Numbered from the stretch's first letter, positions 25,334 to 34,893 are shown. The stretch is DNA of 64,000 nucleotides from Deltaproteobacteria bacterium (GCA_020848545.1 JADLHZ010000044.1:310001-374000), one strand, 5' to 3'. The notes: generated from the sequence alone by a model not told the origin. Translations and numbers: made by a program.

Positions 25334-27699
25334 TTGATCGCCAGCGCGACCACGTAGGCGAGCGCCGTCATATAAAGGAAGACGCCGGCGACGAAGCGCC
25401 ATGATCGCGTCTCGCGGCGGATCGTGGCGAGCGTGCTCATGCACTGGCACGCGAGCATGAAGAACGCGAGCAGCGCGAACCCGGTGCGCGGCGTGTAGAT
25501 CGGCCGGCCGTCTTTGCGCTTGGCGTTTTGCAGCGCGCTGACCAGCCCGGCCTGCTCCTGGTCTGCGTTCGCGGCGCCGTGAATCACGCCCATCGTCGCG
25601 ACGAACACTTCGCGCGCGGCGAAGCTGCCGATGAGGCCGATGCCGATGCGCCAATCGAAGCCGAGCGGCTCGATCACGGGCTCGATGGCGTGGCCGACGC
25701 GCCCGGCGATCGAGTGCTCGAGGCGTTGGCTCTCGGTCGCGCTCGGCTCGTCCATGCGTGGAAAGTGCAGGAGCAGCCACATCACCACGCTCAGCACGAC
25801 GATCGTGGTGCCGGCCGTCGTCAGGAACTCGCGCAGGCGCTGCCACACGGTGCGCAGCAGTGTGCGCATCACCGGCATGCGGTAAGGCGGTAGCTCGAGC
25901 ACGAGCGACGCGGAGTCGCCCGAGAACACCGTGCGGCCGATGAAGCTCGCCGCGAGCAGCGTTGTCACGGCTGACGCGACGTAGAGGCCGAGCAGGATGA
26001 TCGTACTCACCGGCATGCCGAGCCAGCGCATCGACGCCGGATAGAGCGTGGCGATGACGAGCGTGTAGACCGGCAGCCGCGCCGAGCAGCTCATCAGCGG
26101 CAACACCGCCATCGTCAGCAAGCGATCGCGGCGGTGCTCCAGCGTTCGCAGCGACATGATCGCCGGGACCGCGCACGCGTAGCCGCCAAGCATCGGCACG
26201 AACGCCTTGCCGTTGAGGCCCGCCAAGCGCATCAGCCGATCGATCATGAACGCGGCGCGCGACAAATAGCCGAACGCTTCGAGAAAGCTCATGAGGAAGA
26301 GCAGGAGCGCGATCTGCGGAACGAACATGAGGACCGTGCCGACGCCGACGACGAGGCCGTCGGCGACGAGGTCGGAGAGCCAATGCGCGGGGAGGGCAGA
26401 GCGCGCGCTGGCGGCGATCCACGCGAAGAGCGCCTCGATGCCGTCCATCATCGGCTGCGAAAGCGTGAAGAGCAGATTGAACGCGAGCGCGAGCACACAA
26501 AGGAGGGCGACGGCGCCCGTGAACGGATGGGTCAGCAGGCGATCGATCCGATCAGTGAACGAGCGCGCCGCACGCTCTGGGGCTCTGACGGCGCGCGCGA
26601 CGATGCGATCGACGAAGCCGTAGCGTGCGGCAGTGATCGTTGCCGCGAGATCATCGAGCTCGTCCATCGCGAAGTCGCCCGGAAGGGGCCTGCCGCGCGC
26701 TGCGGCTTCCGCGAGCCACGTCGCGAACGCGCGGCGGCGCGGGCCGAGATCGCGGCTGAGCTCGCCGGCGACGCGCATCACCAACGGGCCGAGCTCGTGA
26801 TCGATCGCGCCACCGAAGCTGACTTCACGTGTCGTTGAGCTGGCGATGGCACGCTCGAGAGCGGCGCGCAGATCGCCGAGGCCTTCGTGCTTCGTGGCCA
26901 CGGTGCGGATCACCTCGACGCCGAGCGCGTCTTGTAGGACGGCGGTGTCGATCTCGATGCCCTGCGCCCGCGCCTCGTCGCTCATGTTGAGCACACAGAC
27001 GACCGGCACGGAGAGCTCGATGACCGCGAGCGCGAGGTACAAGCTACGCGCAAGAGCCGTCGCGTCGAGCACGACGACGCAAGCATCGCAGCCTCGTTGT
27101 GGTGCGTGCGGCGAGAGGGCGCGGCCGAAGAGCTCGTACGCGGCGACGTCTTCGTCGGGAGAGCGACCGACGAGGCCGTAGCAGCCGGGGAGGTCGACGA
27201 GCGTCGCCTCCTGCGCCCCGATCGCGATCGCCCGCGCGCTGCGGGTGACGGTGATGCCCGGGTAGTTGCCGGTGGGTCGCGAGGCGCCGGAGAGCGCGTT
27301 GAACAAGGTCGACTTGCCGCAGTTCGGGTTGCCGACGAGGCCGATGACGGCGCCGTGGATCGAGCGTGGCGCTGTTGTCCCCTTCGCGATCGCGTAATCA
27401 GTCGGGGCCGTCCTGGCATCGTTCGTGATCGCGATCGCTGCCGCGTCGGTGCTCCGCAGGCTCAAGCGGTAGCCACGGAGCTCGACCTCGATCGGATCGC
27501 CAAACGGGGCGCGGCGGATGGCCGTGACCAAGGTGCCGGGGACGAAGCCGAGCTCCATGAGCCGTAAGCGCTCTGCCGCCGACCCGCCCCGTCGATGGTC
27601 GATTCGCTTCACGCGGCCGCTCGTGCCCGGAGCCAGCGCCGCGAGGGTCTCGGGCCGGCTTCGCCCGATCGTCCGGACCATGGCGGCGCCGTCTTGCAT
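25309..27699 (-). CDS. feoB: Ferrous iron transporter, FeoA-FeoB fusion
   Basis: 796 aa. Residues ~15-93 are a FeoA (SH3-like) domain ('LAPGTSGRVKRI...RLMELGFVPGT'). From ~113 follows the FeoB G-domain with G1 'GNPNCGKST' (123-131), G3 'DLPG' (169-172) and G4 'NMSD', then a C-terminal block of membrane helices with gate motifs ('PLMSCSARLPVY'). It imports Fe2+ across the inner membrane. A Fur-box-like palindrome lies 10 bp upstream of this ATG. No Shine-Dalgarno is seen; Met7 (27681) is an alternative start. Confidence 0.95.
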   Translation of the reverse strand: MQDGAAMVRTIGRSRPETLAALAPGTSGRVKRIDHRRGGSAAERLRLMELGFVPGTLVTAIRRAPFGDPIEVELRGYRLSLRSTDAAAIAITNDARTAPTDYAIAKGTTAPRSIHGAVIGLVGNPNCGKSTLFNALSGASRPTGNYPGITVTRSARAIAIGAQEATLVDLPGCYGLVGRSPDEDVAAYELFGRALSPHAPQRGCDACVVVLDATALARSLYLALAVIELSVPVVCVLNMSDEARAQGIEIDTAVLQDALGVEVIRTVATKHEGLGDLRAALERAIASSTTREVSFGGAIDHELGPLVMRVAGELSRDLGPRRRAFATWLAEAAARGRPLPGDFAMDELDDLAATITAARYGFVDRIVARAVRAPERAARSFTDRIDRLLTHPFTGAVALLCVLALAFNLLFTLSQPMMDGIEALFAWIAASARSALPAHWLSDLVADGLVVGVGTVLMFVPQIALLLFLMSFLEAFGYLSRAAFMIDRLMRLAGLNGKAFVPMLGGYACAVPAIMSLRTLEHRRDRLLTMAVLPLMSCSARLPVYTLVIATLYPASMRWLGMPVSTIILLGLYVASAVTTLLAASFIGRTVFSGDSASLVLELPPYRMPVMRTLLRTVWQRLREFLTTAGTTIVVLSVVMWLLLHFPRMDEPSATESQRLEHSIAGRVGHAIEPVIEPLGFDWRIGIGLIGSFAAREVFVATMGVIHGAANADQEQAGLVSALQNAKRKDGRPIYTPRTGFALLAFFMLACQCMSTLATIRRETRSWRFVAGVFLYMTALAYVVALAINQIGAAIS

Positions 27700-27708
27700 C
27701 TGTGAAAA

Positions 27709-27723
27709 TGAATATCATATTCA
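27709..27723. promoter_or_regulatory. Fur-box-like operator for feoAB
   Basis: TGAATAT-C-ATATTCA is a perfect 7-1-7 inverted repeat. The Fur consensus is 7-1-7 TGATAAT-n-ATTATCA; five of seven bases match in each arm. Location immediately upstream of a ferrous iron transporter makes Fur repression by iron the natural inference. Confidence 0.75.
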
Positions 27724-27741
27724 ACAACCCCCCGCAACCAC

Positions 27742-27900
27742 GAAAAGGGACGAAAAGGGACCGGGGAAGGATTGGCGAAAAGGGACCGGGGAAGAATTCG
27801 TGAAAAGGGACCGGGGAAGGATTGGCGAAAAGGGACCGGGGAAGAATTCGTGAAAAGGGACCGGGGAGGAATGTTCCCGGGGAGGAATGTTCCCCGGGAG
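27742..27900 (+). repeat. Tandem array of GAAAAGGGACCGGGG element (25-nt period)
   Basis: Five full units start at 27752, 27777, 27802, 27827 and 27852, exactly 25 nt apart, after a truncated unit at 27742. The 10-nt tails alternate (AAGGATTGGC, then AAGAATTCGT, twice), giving a 50-nt higher-order repeat. A 16-nt tandem duplication (27861-27876 and 27877-27892) and degenerate remnants follow. Confidence 0.92.
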
Positions 27901-28074
27901 GGATTTCCGGGGAGGGTTGTCGACTGTTGGCGGCGAAAGCGAGTCATTTGGCGCCAAGTGTCACGCGTCGGTCCCGCGCGCGGTAGCGATAACCGACAGC
28001 GCACGGGCAGAGGGTGCCCCCACGAACTGCGGCGAACAGCAAATTCGCCGCCTCGAACGTATCGGAGTGACACG

Positions 28075-31000
28075 ATGGCGATTCAATTCCCACTGAACGG
28101 ACAAGCCCGCCTCTCGCAACAAGACCTCGACGCGTACACGAAAGAGCTCGCCAAGCAGCCGAAGCAGCTCGCCGTCCAGGAGCTGCAGAAGCTCATCGAC
28201 GCCGGCGAAGCACAGCTCCCTGAAGGCTCCGGCGCGAAGCTGCGCGACATGCAGTGGGCGCTGCAGAACGACGCGTGGGATCCGACGCAGCAAACGAGCG
28301 GCGTCAAGCGCCCGGCGCCGGCGGCGGTGAGCGAGATCCGCGTCGAGCGCGAACGTTCGATGGACGGCACCCAGGTCGCGCAACAGCTGCGCCTCGTCGT
28401 GCAAGGTCGCGCGGAGCCTGGGACGGCGTACGAGATCGTCAACTTGAGCCGCGGTGGCACGCCACTCGCTTCGGGCGCCGTCGCGGCCGATGGCTCGTTC
28501 AACTACGAGGGCTTGTTGCAGCCGTTGTTCTTCAACGAGCAGATCGGCGTGCGCATTAGGAACCAAAGCACCGGCGCGCGCTCCGAAACCATCACGCAGC
28601 TGCCGAAGTCGATCGAAGTGCAGGTGAAGGGGCAAGCGCGCGAGTCGGTCGAGCTCAAGATCGCGCAGCGTCAAGAGTCGCCGTTCGTGCAGCAGAGCTT
28701 GATTCAATCGACGCAAAAGATCGCGACCGCGGATGCGCCGGCCGGCATCGCGCTCGCGGGTAAAGCGGGCTCCGTCCCGGCGGGCGCCGAGCTGCAAGTG
28801 ATCCTCGGCGACAAGGTGCAGACCGCGCGCGCGATGCTCGACGGCTCGTTCATCTTCGACGTGAAAGGCATCACGCCCGGCCAGCAAGTCACGCTGAACG
28901 TCATCGACGGCGGCCAAGTGACGACGCAGCAGTACAACACGGTCGCGGTGCGCTTCGACACGAGCGGCTTCACGGCGTCGACGCAAGGCGCGCCCTACGA
29001 TCGCCTGCAGAAGGGCGTGAAGGATCCCGCCGGCCCGTTCCTGCGTTTCGGCGGGGGAAATGTCGATCCCGGCAGCATCGTCACCGTCACGAACTATACG
29101 ACCGGCGCGAAGTTTCAGGCGGTCGCCGACAAGGATGGCCGCATCGAGCTCGAGATCTCGGGCGTGCACACCGGTGATGCGCTCGGCTTCGAGTGCAAAG
29201 ACGCTGCTGGCAATCTGTCGCCGAACGCGGTGCAGAACTGGCCGGTCCCTGGCGCCGGCAGTGAGAACGCGCGCTTGAAGCAGCTGCTCTGCGCGCAGAA
29301 CCTGCTGACCGAGAACGTGGCCGAGCTCTCGACGTTGATTCACAAGATGCCGACGTCGATCCACCGAAAGCTCGTCGAAGACTTCCTCGCCGGTCCTGCC
29401 GCGAAAGTCGTGCGCGACGCGGCGGATCTGCAGTCGTTGAAGAAGGCCTTCGCCGAGGCGTACTCCGGCAAGAACGACATCGTCACGAACACCTCGAACC
29501 CGGCGCCGAAGGAACCGATCGTCGTCGGCGCGCGCGTGATCAAGCCGCGCATCATGGACCAAGGCAGCCCCGCCGGCCGCGATCCGATCGAAGTCGAAGG
29601 CAAGGCCGAGCCGTTCTCGCGCGTCGAGATCCGGAACGCGAGCATGCCGGGCGCGCCGGTCATCGGCACGATCCAGGCCGACAAGAACGGCAACTTCAAG
29701 TTCATCTCGCGCGACGAGTCGAAGTTCCTCCACGGCGATCAGCTCTACGTGCGCTCGATCGACCAGGGTGGCGCGCAGAGCACCGACGCGCTGGCGAAGA
29801 CCTGCGCCTACGAGCTGCAGATCTGGACCGTTCAGCCGCGCGAAGTCCTCGTCGAGCTGCCGCACGCGACCGACACGCGGCCGCCGTTTCTCGACATGAG
29901 CAAGACGAAGTCTGAGTCGAAGCCGATCGGACCGAAGGACAAGGAGCAGGTTCACACGATCAACGGCGCGCCTGGCAGCTCGGAGCCGAACGCGATCGTC
30001 CGCGTGACGAACCAACGCGGCAAGGTCTTCGAAGCGGCGACGAACAAGGACGGCTCGTTCCAACTGAACGTTGGCGAGATTACACCGGGCGAGACGCTGA
30101 CGGCGATGGTGATCGACACGAACGGCATCACCACGCAGCAGATGTTCCAAACGCCGGCCTTGCGCTTCGACTCTGGGAAGCTGTTGTCGACATCGAACGG
30201 CGTGCCGTTCCAGCGCTTCGACGGCAAGGGCGCGCCCGACAGCGACGGTCCGTTCCTGCGCTTCGCGGCCGAAGGCGCCGTCAATCCGCACGCAAGCGTC
30301 AAAGTGACGAACAACTCGACCGGCGAGAGCTTCACCGTCACGGCGAGCGAGTCCGGCGCGCTCGACTTCGAGGCGCGGCGCGTTCACGCCGGTGACTCTT
30401 TGTCGTTCGTCGTCACCGATCCGGCGGGAAACGTGGCGCCGAACGCGATCGATAACTACGTCGTCCCCGGGACGCCGCAGTGGACGGCTGACGTGCAAGC
30501 GCTCGAGTGCCAGCACAACTTCGCGCCGGAGGACGTGCAGAAGGCGCTGACGATCATGGCGAAGGCGCCGACCGCAGCCAACCGGGCCGCGTTCGAGTCG
30601 ATGCTGAAGCGGCCGGAGGCGTTCCTCACCAAGGGCGACTTCGAGAAGCTGAAAGAGGCCTTCGTCGGCGCCTACGCCGCGCCGAACAACGTGCGCAACG
30701 CCGCCGAGAACCCGGCCCCGAAGCCGCCGATCGTGCTCGACGCCGACATCATCAAGCCGCGCATCATGGACCAGGGCAGCGCCGCCAACCGCGATCCGCT
30801 CGAAGTGCGCGGCAAGGCCGAGCCGTACACGACGATCGAGATCCGGAACGCGAGCCAGCCGGGCTACCCGGTGATCGGCAGTGTGCGCACCGACAAGAAC
30901 GGCAACTTCGCCTTCACCTCGCGCGACGAGTCGAAGTTCCTGCACGGCGATCAGATCATCCTGCGCGCCACGGACCAAGGCGGCGCGTCGAGCGAAGCGA

Positions 31001-33825
31001 CGCTCGCGACCACGTGCGCGTACGAGCTGCGCATTTGGAACAACCCGCCGCGCAGCGAGAAGGTGAAGCTCGAGAAGACGCAGGACACGCGGCCGCCGTT
31101 CCTCGATCAGTCGAAGGTGCCGCACAGCCGCGTCGCGATCGAAAAGGACAGCAAGCAGCAGATCTACCGCTTCACCGGCAACGCCGGCGCGAGCGAGCCG
31201 TTTGCGATGATCCGCGTGACCAACAAGCGCGGCGAAGCCTACGAGACGCAGGTGAAGAAGGACGGCAGCTTTGCGCTCGACGTCGGCAACTTCGAGCCGG
31301 GCGAGACGCTGGCGATGACGATCGTCGACGGCAACGGCCAAACGACGGCGACGCAGTTCGGAACGCAGGCGCTCCGCTTCGACCCGCAGGCGTTCACCAA
31401 CACGTCGGAAGGCGTGCCGTATACGCGTCCGGCGCAGAGCGGCGCGCAGCAGAAGGACCAAGCCGCCGAGCGGACGGGCCCGTTCCTCCGCTTCGCCCAA
31501 GACAAGGCAGTCGATCCGTTCTCGTACGTCGTGGTCAAGAACAACTCGACGGGGCAGATGTTCCGCGCGCAAGCCGACGAGAACGGCCGCCTCGATCTCG
31601 AGATCGCCGGCGTGCACGCCGGCGACTCCTTGAGCTTCGCCGTGCAAGATCCGGCTGGCAACAAGGCGCCGCAGACGCTGATCAACTACGTCGTGCCGGC
31701 CACGCCGCGCCCGACGCCGCGCCTCGCCGACATCGCGTGCCAGCAGACCGTGCTGCCGCAGCACATCACCGAGGCGATCGCGCTGCTCGACGCGGCGCCG
31801 ACCGCGGCGAACCGCGCGCTCGTCGAGAATTGGATCAACGGCGAGCACACGTCGTTTCAGCAAGGCGCGTCGAAGGCGGCGATCGGCGAAGCGCTCGAGC
31901 GTCTCTACGCCGGTAGGAACGACGTGCGCTCCGACGCGTCGAACCCCGAGCCGAAGGCGCCGATCGTGCTCGACGCGCGCGTCATCAAGCCCGTGGTCAT
32001 GGATCAAGGCAGCGTCGCTGGCCGCGATCCGCTCGAAGTGTTCGGCGAAGCCGAGCCGTTCACGATGGTGGAGATCAGAAACGCCAGCGTGCCGGGCGCG
32101 CCGGTCATCGGCAGCGTTCGCACCGACGAGACCGGAAAGTACAAGTTCGTCTCGCGCGACGAGTCGAAGTTCCTGCACGGCGACCAGCTGCTCGTCCGCG
32201 CGGTCGACCAAGGCAACGCCGCGTCGAAGAACACGCTCGCGAAGAGCTGCGCCTACAACCTGCAGATCTGGAACCAGACCGGCCGCCAAGAGCTCGTCCG
32301 CCTGCCGGAGCACACCGACACGCGGCCGCCGTTCATCGACATGGGCAAGGTGACGCGCGCGCAGACGATCGCGACGGAGAAGGTGCCGTCCACGTTCACC
32401 ACGCTCGCGGGCGCCGCGCTCTCGGCCGAGCCGCGATCGGTCGTCCGCGTGATGTCGCCGCAGGGCAAGGTGCTCGGCGAGACGATCGTGGGCGACGACG
32501 GCTCGTTCAAGCTCGCTGTGTCGGGCTACGTGCCGGGCGAAACGTTGCAGGTGACGGCGCTCGACGCTGGCGCGCAAGTGACGACGACGAGCTTCGCAAC
32601 CGAGGCGCTGCGCTTCGACGGCAATGCGCTCACGGCACGGGTCGACGGGCCGCCGTACCAAAAGGTCGCGGCGGGATCGCCGGAGAAGGGCGGACCGTTC
32701 TTGCGCTTCACCGCGAAGCAAGTGGCGTTTCCCTTCGCCAAGGTCGAGGTCACGAACCACGCGACTGGCGTCGTCACCGTGATGCGCGCCGACGAGAACG
32801 GCAATATCGATCACGAGCTCGCCGGCGTGCATGCGTTCGACTTGCTCACCTTCCGCTGCAAAGACGCCGCCGGCAACGAAGCGCCGAACGCGCTCCGCCA
32901 GTGGCAAGTGCCGGCGCAGTCGAAGAACGAGATCGATCCCGAGATCGCAGGCCTCACCTCACAGCGCCCGATCGCCAACGACGTCGTCGAGCTCATTATC
33001 GAGCGCATGCGGAAGCAGCCGACGCCACAGCACCGTGAGATCGTCACGCGGCTCATGCACGAGCACCCGAGCTGGTTCATCGACGACAGCCAGAAGGCGC
33101 TCGAAGCCGCGGTCAAGGAGATCTACGCGGGTCCGCCGGAGATCGTGCCTGACGCGACGAACCCGGCGCCGCGGCGGCCGATCGTGCTCGGCGCCGAGAT
33201 CGTGAAGCCACGCGTCATGGACGCCGGCAACGCGCCGCGCGATCCGCTCACCGTCACCGGCAAGGCCGAGCCGCTCTCCACCATCGAGATCTACAACGGC
33301 TCGGTGCCGGGGCGTCCGCTCATCGGCACCGTGCGGACGGACGAGAACGGCGTCTTCAACTTTCAATCGACCGACGAGTCGAAGTTCCTGCACGGCGATC
33401 AGATCGTCGTCATGTCGAAGGACGCAGGCAACGCCACGAGCAGCCCGACCGTCAGCAGCGCGCGCGCGTTCGAGCTGCGTGTGTGGAACCAACAGAACCG
33501 CCGCGAGAAGGTGGCGCTCGAAGGCACCGCGGCCGACACGCGCGATCCGTGGTTGCAGGCCCAGCTCGTCAAGACCGAGCGCGCCGCGGGGACGCAGCAA
33601 TCAGCCACGAGCTTCGTGCTCGCTGGGCAAAAGGGCTCGACGGAAGTGTTCGCGGAGATCAGCGTGACCGTGGGGTCTCAGACGTTCAAGACCGAAGCCG
33701 ACGTGGACGGCGCGTGGAAGCTGCCGGTCGAAGCGCTCGAGCTCGGCAAGCCCGTCGAGATCGTCATCGGCGACGCGAACAAGCGGCAGGTGAAGGTGCA
33801 ATTTACGCCCGCCGTCGCGGCGTAG
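28075..33825 (+). CDS. Giant tandem-repeat Ig-like protein without a signal peptide
   Basis: 1916 aa. GGAG seven bases upstream and the start of normal coding composition fix the ATG. After ~80 helical residues ('LSQQDLDAYTKELAKQPKQL') come beta-rich Ig-like segments, then four ~405-residue repeats. Each repeat has 'GPFLRF', a short helical domain, 'KPR(I/V)MD.G....RDP' and 'DESKFLHGDQ' (residues ~547, 951, 1362, 1767). There is no signal peptide, membrane helix, lipobox, LPxTG or MYXO-CTERM tail, so it is either cytosolic or exported by a non-Sec route. Many repeats resemble Big/Ig-like adhesin modules ('VTN.TG..F.V.AD..G'). Function unknown. Confidence 0.85.
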   Translation: MAIQFPLNGQARLSQQDLDAYTKELAKQPKQLAVQELQKLIDAGEAQLPEGSGAKLRDMQWALQNDAWDPTQQTSGVKRPAPAAVSEIRVERERSMDGTQVAQQLRLVVQGRAEPGTAYEIVNLSRGGTPLASGAVAADGSFNYEGLLQPLFFNEQIGVRIRNQSTGARSETITQLPKSIEVQVKGQARESVELKIAQRQESPFVQQSLIQSTQKIATADAPAGIALAGKAGSVPAGAELQVILGDKVQTARAMLDGSFIFDVKGITPGQQVTLNVIDGGQVTTQQYNTVAVRFDTSGFTASTQGAPYDRLQKGVKDPAGPFLRFGGGNVDPGSIVTVTNYTTGAKFQAVADKDGRIELEISGVHTGDALGFECKDAAGNLSPNAVQNWPVPGAGSENARLKQLLCAQNLLTENVAELSTLIHKMPTSIHRKLVEDFLAGPAAKVVRDAADLQSLKKAFAEAYSGKNDIVTNTSNPAPKEPIVVGARVIKPRIMDQGSPAGRDPIEVEGKAEPFSRVEIRNASMPGAPVIGTIQADKNGNFKFISRDESKFLHGDQLYVRSIDQGGAQSTDALAKTCAYELQIWTVQPREVLVELPHATDTRPPFLDMSKTKSESKPIGPKDKEQVHTINGAPGSSEPNAIVRVTNQRGKVFEAATNKDGSFQLNVGEITPGETLTAMVIDTNGITTQQMFQTPALRFDSGKLLSTSNGVPFQRFDGKGAPDSDGPFLRFAAEGAVNPHASVKVTNNSTGESFTVTASESGALDFEARRVHAGDSLSFVVTDPAGNVAPNAIDNYVVPGTPQWTADVQALECQHNFAPEDVQKALTIMAKAPTAANRAAFESMLKRPEAFLTKGDFEKLKEAFVGAYAAPNNVRNAAENPAPKPPIVLDADIIKPRIMDQGSAANRDPLEVRGKAEPYTTIEIRNASQPGYPVIGSVRTDKNGNFAFTSRDESKFLHGDQIILRATDQGGASSEATLATTCAYELRIWNNPPRSEKVKLEKTQDTRPPFLDQSKVPHSRVAIEKDSKQQIYRFTGNAGASEPFAMIRVTNKRGEAYETQVKKDGSFALDVGNFEPGETLAMTIVDGNGQTTATQFGTQALRFDPQAFTNTSEGVPYTRPAQSGAQQKDQAAERTGPFLRFAQDKAVDPFSYVVVKNNSTGQMFRAQADENGRLDLEIAGVHAGDSLSFAVQDPAGNKAPQTLINYVVPATPRPTPRLADIACQQTVLPQHITEAIALLDAAPTAANRALVENWINGEHTSFQQGASKAAIGEALERLYAGRNDVRSDASNPEPKAPIVLDARVIKPVVMDQGSVAGRDPLEVFGEAEPFTMVEIRNASVPGAPVIGSVRTDETGKYKFVSRDESKFLHGDQLLVRAVDQGNAASKNTLAKSCAYNLQIWNQTGRQELVRLPEHTDTRPPFIDMGKVTRAQTIATEKVPSTFTTLAGAALSAEPRSVVRVMSPQGKVLGETIVGDDGSFKLAVSGYVPGETLQVTALDAGAQVTTTSFATEALRFDGNALTARVDGPPYQKVAAGSPEKGGPFLRFTAKQVAFPFAKVEVTNHATGVVTVMRADENGNIDHELAGVHAFDLLTFRCKDAAGNEAPNALRQWQVPAQSKNEIDPEIAGLTSQRPIANDVVELIIERMRKQPTPQHREIVTRLMHEHPSWFIDDSQKALEAAVKEIYAGPPEIVPDATNPAPRRPIVLGAEIVKPRVMDAGNAPRDPLTVTGKAEPLSTIEIYNGSVPGRPLIGTVRTDENGVFNFQSTDESKFLHGDQIVVMSKDAGNATSSPTVSSARAFELRVWNQQNRREKVALEGTAADTRDPWLQAQLVKTERAAGTQQSATSFVLAGQKGSTEVFAEISVTVGSQTFKTEADVDGAWKLPVEALELGKPVEIVIGDANKRQVKVQFTPAVAA

Positions 33826-33840
33826 AGAAGGTCACATCGA

Positions 33841-34269
33841 TCACATGAGCGCGACATGGCGCCGCAGCCGGCGCAGGCGCTCGGTCATGCGTTGGCCCAC
33901 GATCGGGCTCGACGACGGCGCGCGTAGGTCGCCGAACAAGAAGCGGCGTGTATTGATGTATCGGCGCACGAGCTTCTTCGCCGCGTCGTCGAGGCGCGCG
34001 AACTGCAGGCCGAGGTAGAAGTCGTCGCCGCTCCGCATCACGTGAATCACCCGCGCAGAGAGATCGAGCGCCCCCGGGCTGGTCGGCAGCTTGAAGCTGA
34101 CGCACACGGTGGCGCCTTCGGGGGGCGGGGTGCCTTGCACGATGAGGGCGACGCCGCCTTCAGAAATGTCGGTCGCCTGCGCGAGGATAGCGCGGCCATC
34201 GTGAGCGATCGCCACGGGCGTCTCGAGGATTACCCGAGGGAAACGCCTCAGCAGTCTCAAAAGCCCCAT
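33841..34269 (-). CDS. PilZ domain protein
   Basis: 142 aa. PilZ domains bind cyclic-di-GMP through an N-terminal Arg-rich motif and a D/NxSxxG motif. Here 'RRFPR' (residues 8-12) and 'DISEGGVALI' (residues 34-43) are both present, with the expected following strands ('SARVIHVMRSGDDFYLGLQFARL'). A basic C-terminal tail (RMTERLRRLRRHVAL) follows. A cytosolic c-di-GMP effector for motility or polysaccharide control is likely. It ends 15 bp from the giant repeat gene and is divergent from the next gene. Confidence 0.88.
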   Translation of the reverse strand: MGLLRLLRRFPRVILETPVAIAHDGRAILAQATDISEGGVALIVQGTPPPEGATVCVSFKLPTSPGALDLSARVIHVMRSGDDFYLGLQFARLDDAAKKLVRRYINTRRFLFGDLRAPSSSPIVGQRMTERLRRLRRHVALM

Positions 34270-34380
34270 GCGACTCCTGCGCGACGCATCTACACGCGTC
34301 CTAATTTACAAGCTTACTGAGCTTCTCCAGACTCCGCCACTCTTTGCGCGCTGCGAGGACCGTGTTAGCGGCGTTCGCGC

Positions 34381-34893
34381 GTGAACATCGAGCTCTTCAA
34401 CTTCCTCGAAGATTATCGTGAGCAGGTCGTCTCGCTCATGGTCCAGAAGATCCCCAAAGAGATCAAAGCGTACGCCCGGGTGTCGCGCAACGAGCTCAAG
34501 GAGACGATGGATCACATGCTCGACGGCTACATCGATCTGCTCGTCACCGGGCAGCCCGAGGCGATCGAGAAGGTGTTTCGTTACGTCGTGCGCATTCGTC
34601 ACGCGCAGAAGTTCCAGATCTCCGACGTGCTCGCGACGATCCTGATGTTGACGCCGGTGATCCGCCGTCTCCTCGCTGAAGAGTACCGCGACATCCAGGG
34701 CGACGACGCGCTGCGAAAGTTCAACGCCGCGCTCGAGCAGATCGAGTCGAACGCCAACCGCGCCGCGTGCCTGTTCACCGACATTTTTCAGGACTACTTG
34801 AACAAGCGGATCAAAGAGCACAACGACTACTTGGATCAGGCGCAGAAGAAGTTCGGTATCGATCTGAGCCGCTTCATCGTCTTCAAAGCCTAG
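34381..34893 (+). CDS. All-helical protein resembling the RsbRD N-terminal domain
   Basis: 170 aa from a GTG start. Wholly alpha-helical with 'FNFLEDYREQVVSLMVQKIP' and 'RIRHAQKFQISDVLATILMLTPVIRRLL', the layout of the globin-like RsbRD/histidine-kinase N-terminal sensor domain that begins with a helix such as 'L...R..I...W'. No kinase or STAS part follows, so it is a stand-alone module. The match is from pattern only. It is divergent from the PilZ gene; a small AAGCT-n5-AGCTT inverted repeat (34310-34324) lies between them. Confidence 0.72.
   Translation: MNIELFNFLEDYREQVVSLMVQKIPKEIKAYARVSRNELKETMDHMLDGYIDLLVTGQPEAIEKVFRYVVRIRHAQKFQISDVLATILMLTPVIRRLLAEEYRDIQGDDALRKFNAALEQIESNANRAACLFTDIFQDYLNKRIKEHNDYLDQAQKKFGIDLSRFIVFKA

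Larger units (their letters stand above)
27700..28074. other. 375-bp divergent intergenic region
   Basis: It holds, from the feo side, a Fur-box-like palindrome (27709-27723), the 25-nt-period repeat array (27742-27900) and a perfect 10-bp palindrome TTGGCGCCAA (27948-27957). GGAG at 28064-28067 is the ribosome site for the giant repeat protein. The reading frame of that protein is open through the array, but this part has no coding character. Confidence 0.8.

Noticed and set aside
25301-26500. Long open frames on the opposite or shifted frames of FeoB, the giant repeat and other genes
   Set aside because: They are Arg/Ala/His-rich shadow frames without start sites or domains, as expected at high GC.
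27742-27900. Repeat array as a CRISPR
   Set aside because: Spacers are only about 10 nt and recur in alternation; no cas genes.
27772-28074. N-terminal extension of the giant repeat protein through the repeat array
   Set aside because: The frame is open, but it runs through non-coding tandem repeats and a palindrome. A strong ribosome site marks the start at 28075.
28075-33825. Giant repeat protein as a type I secretion RTX protein
   Set aside because: No GGxGxDxxx nonapeptide repeats and no adjacent HlyB/HlyD-type genes.
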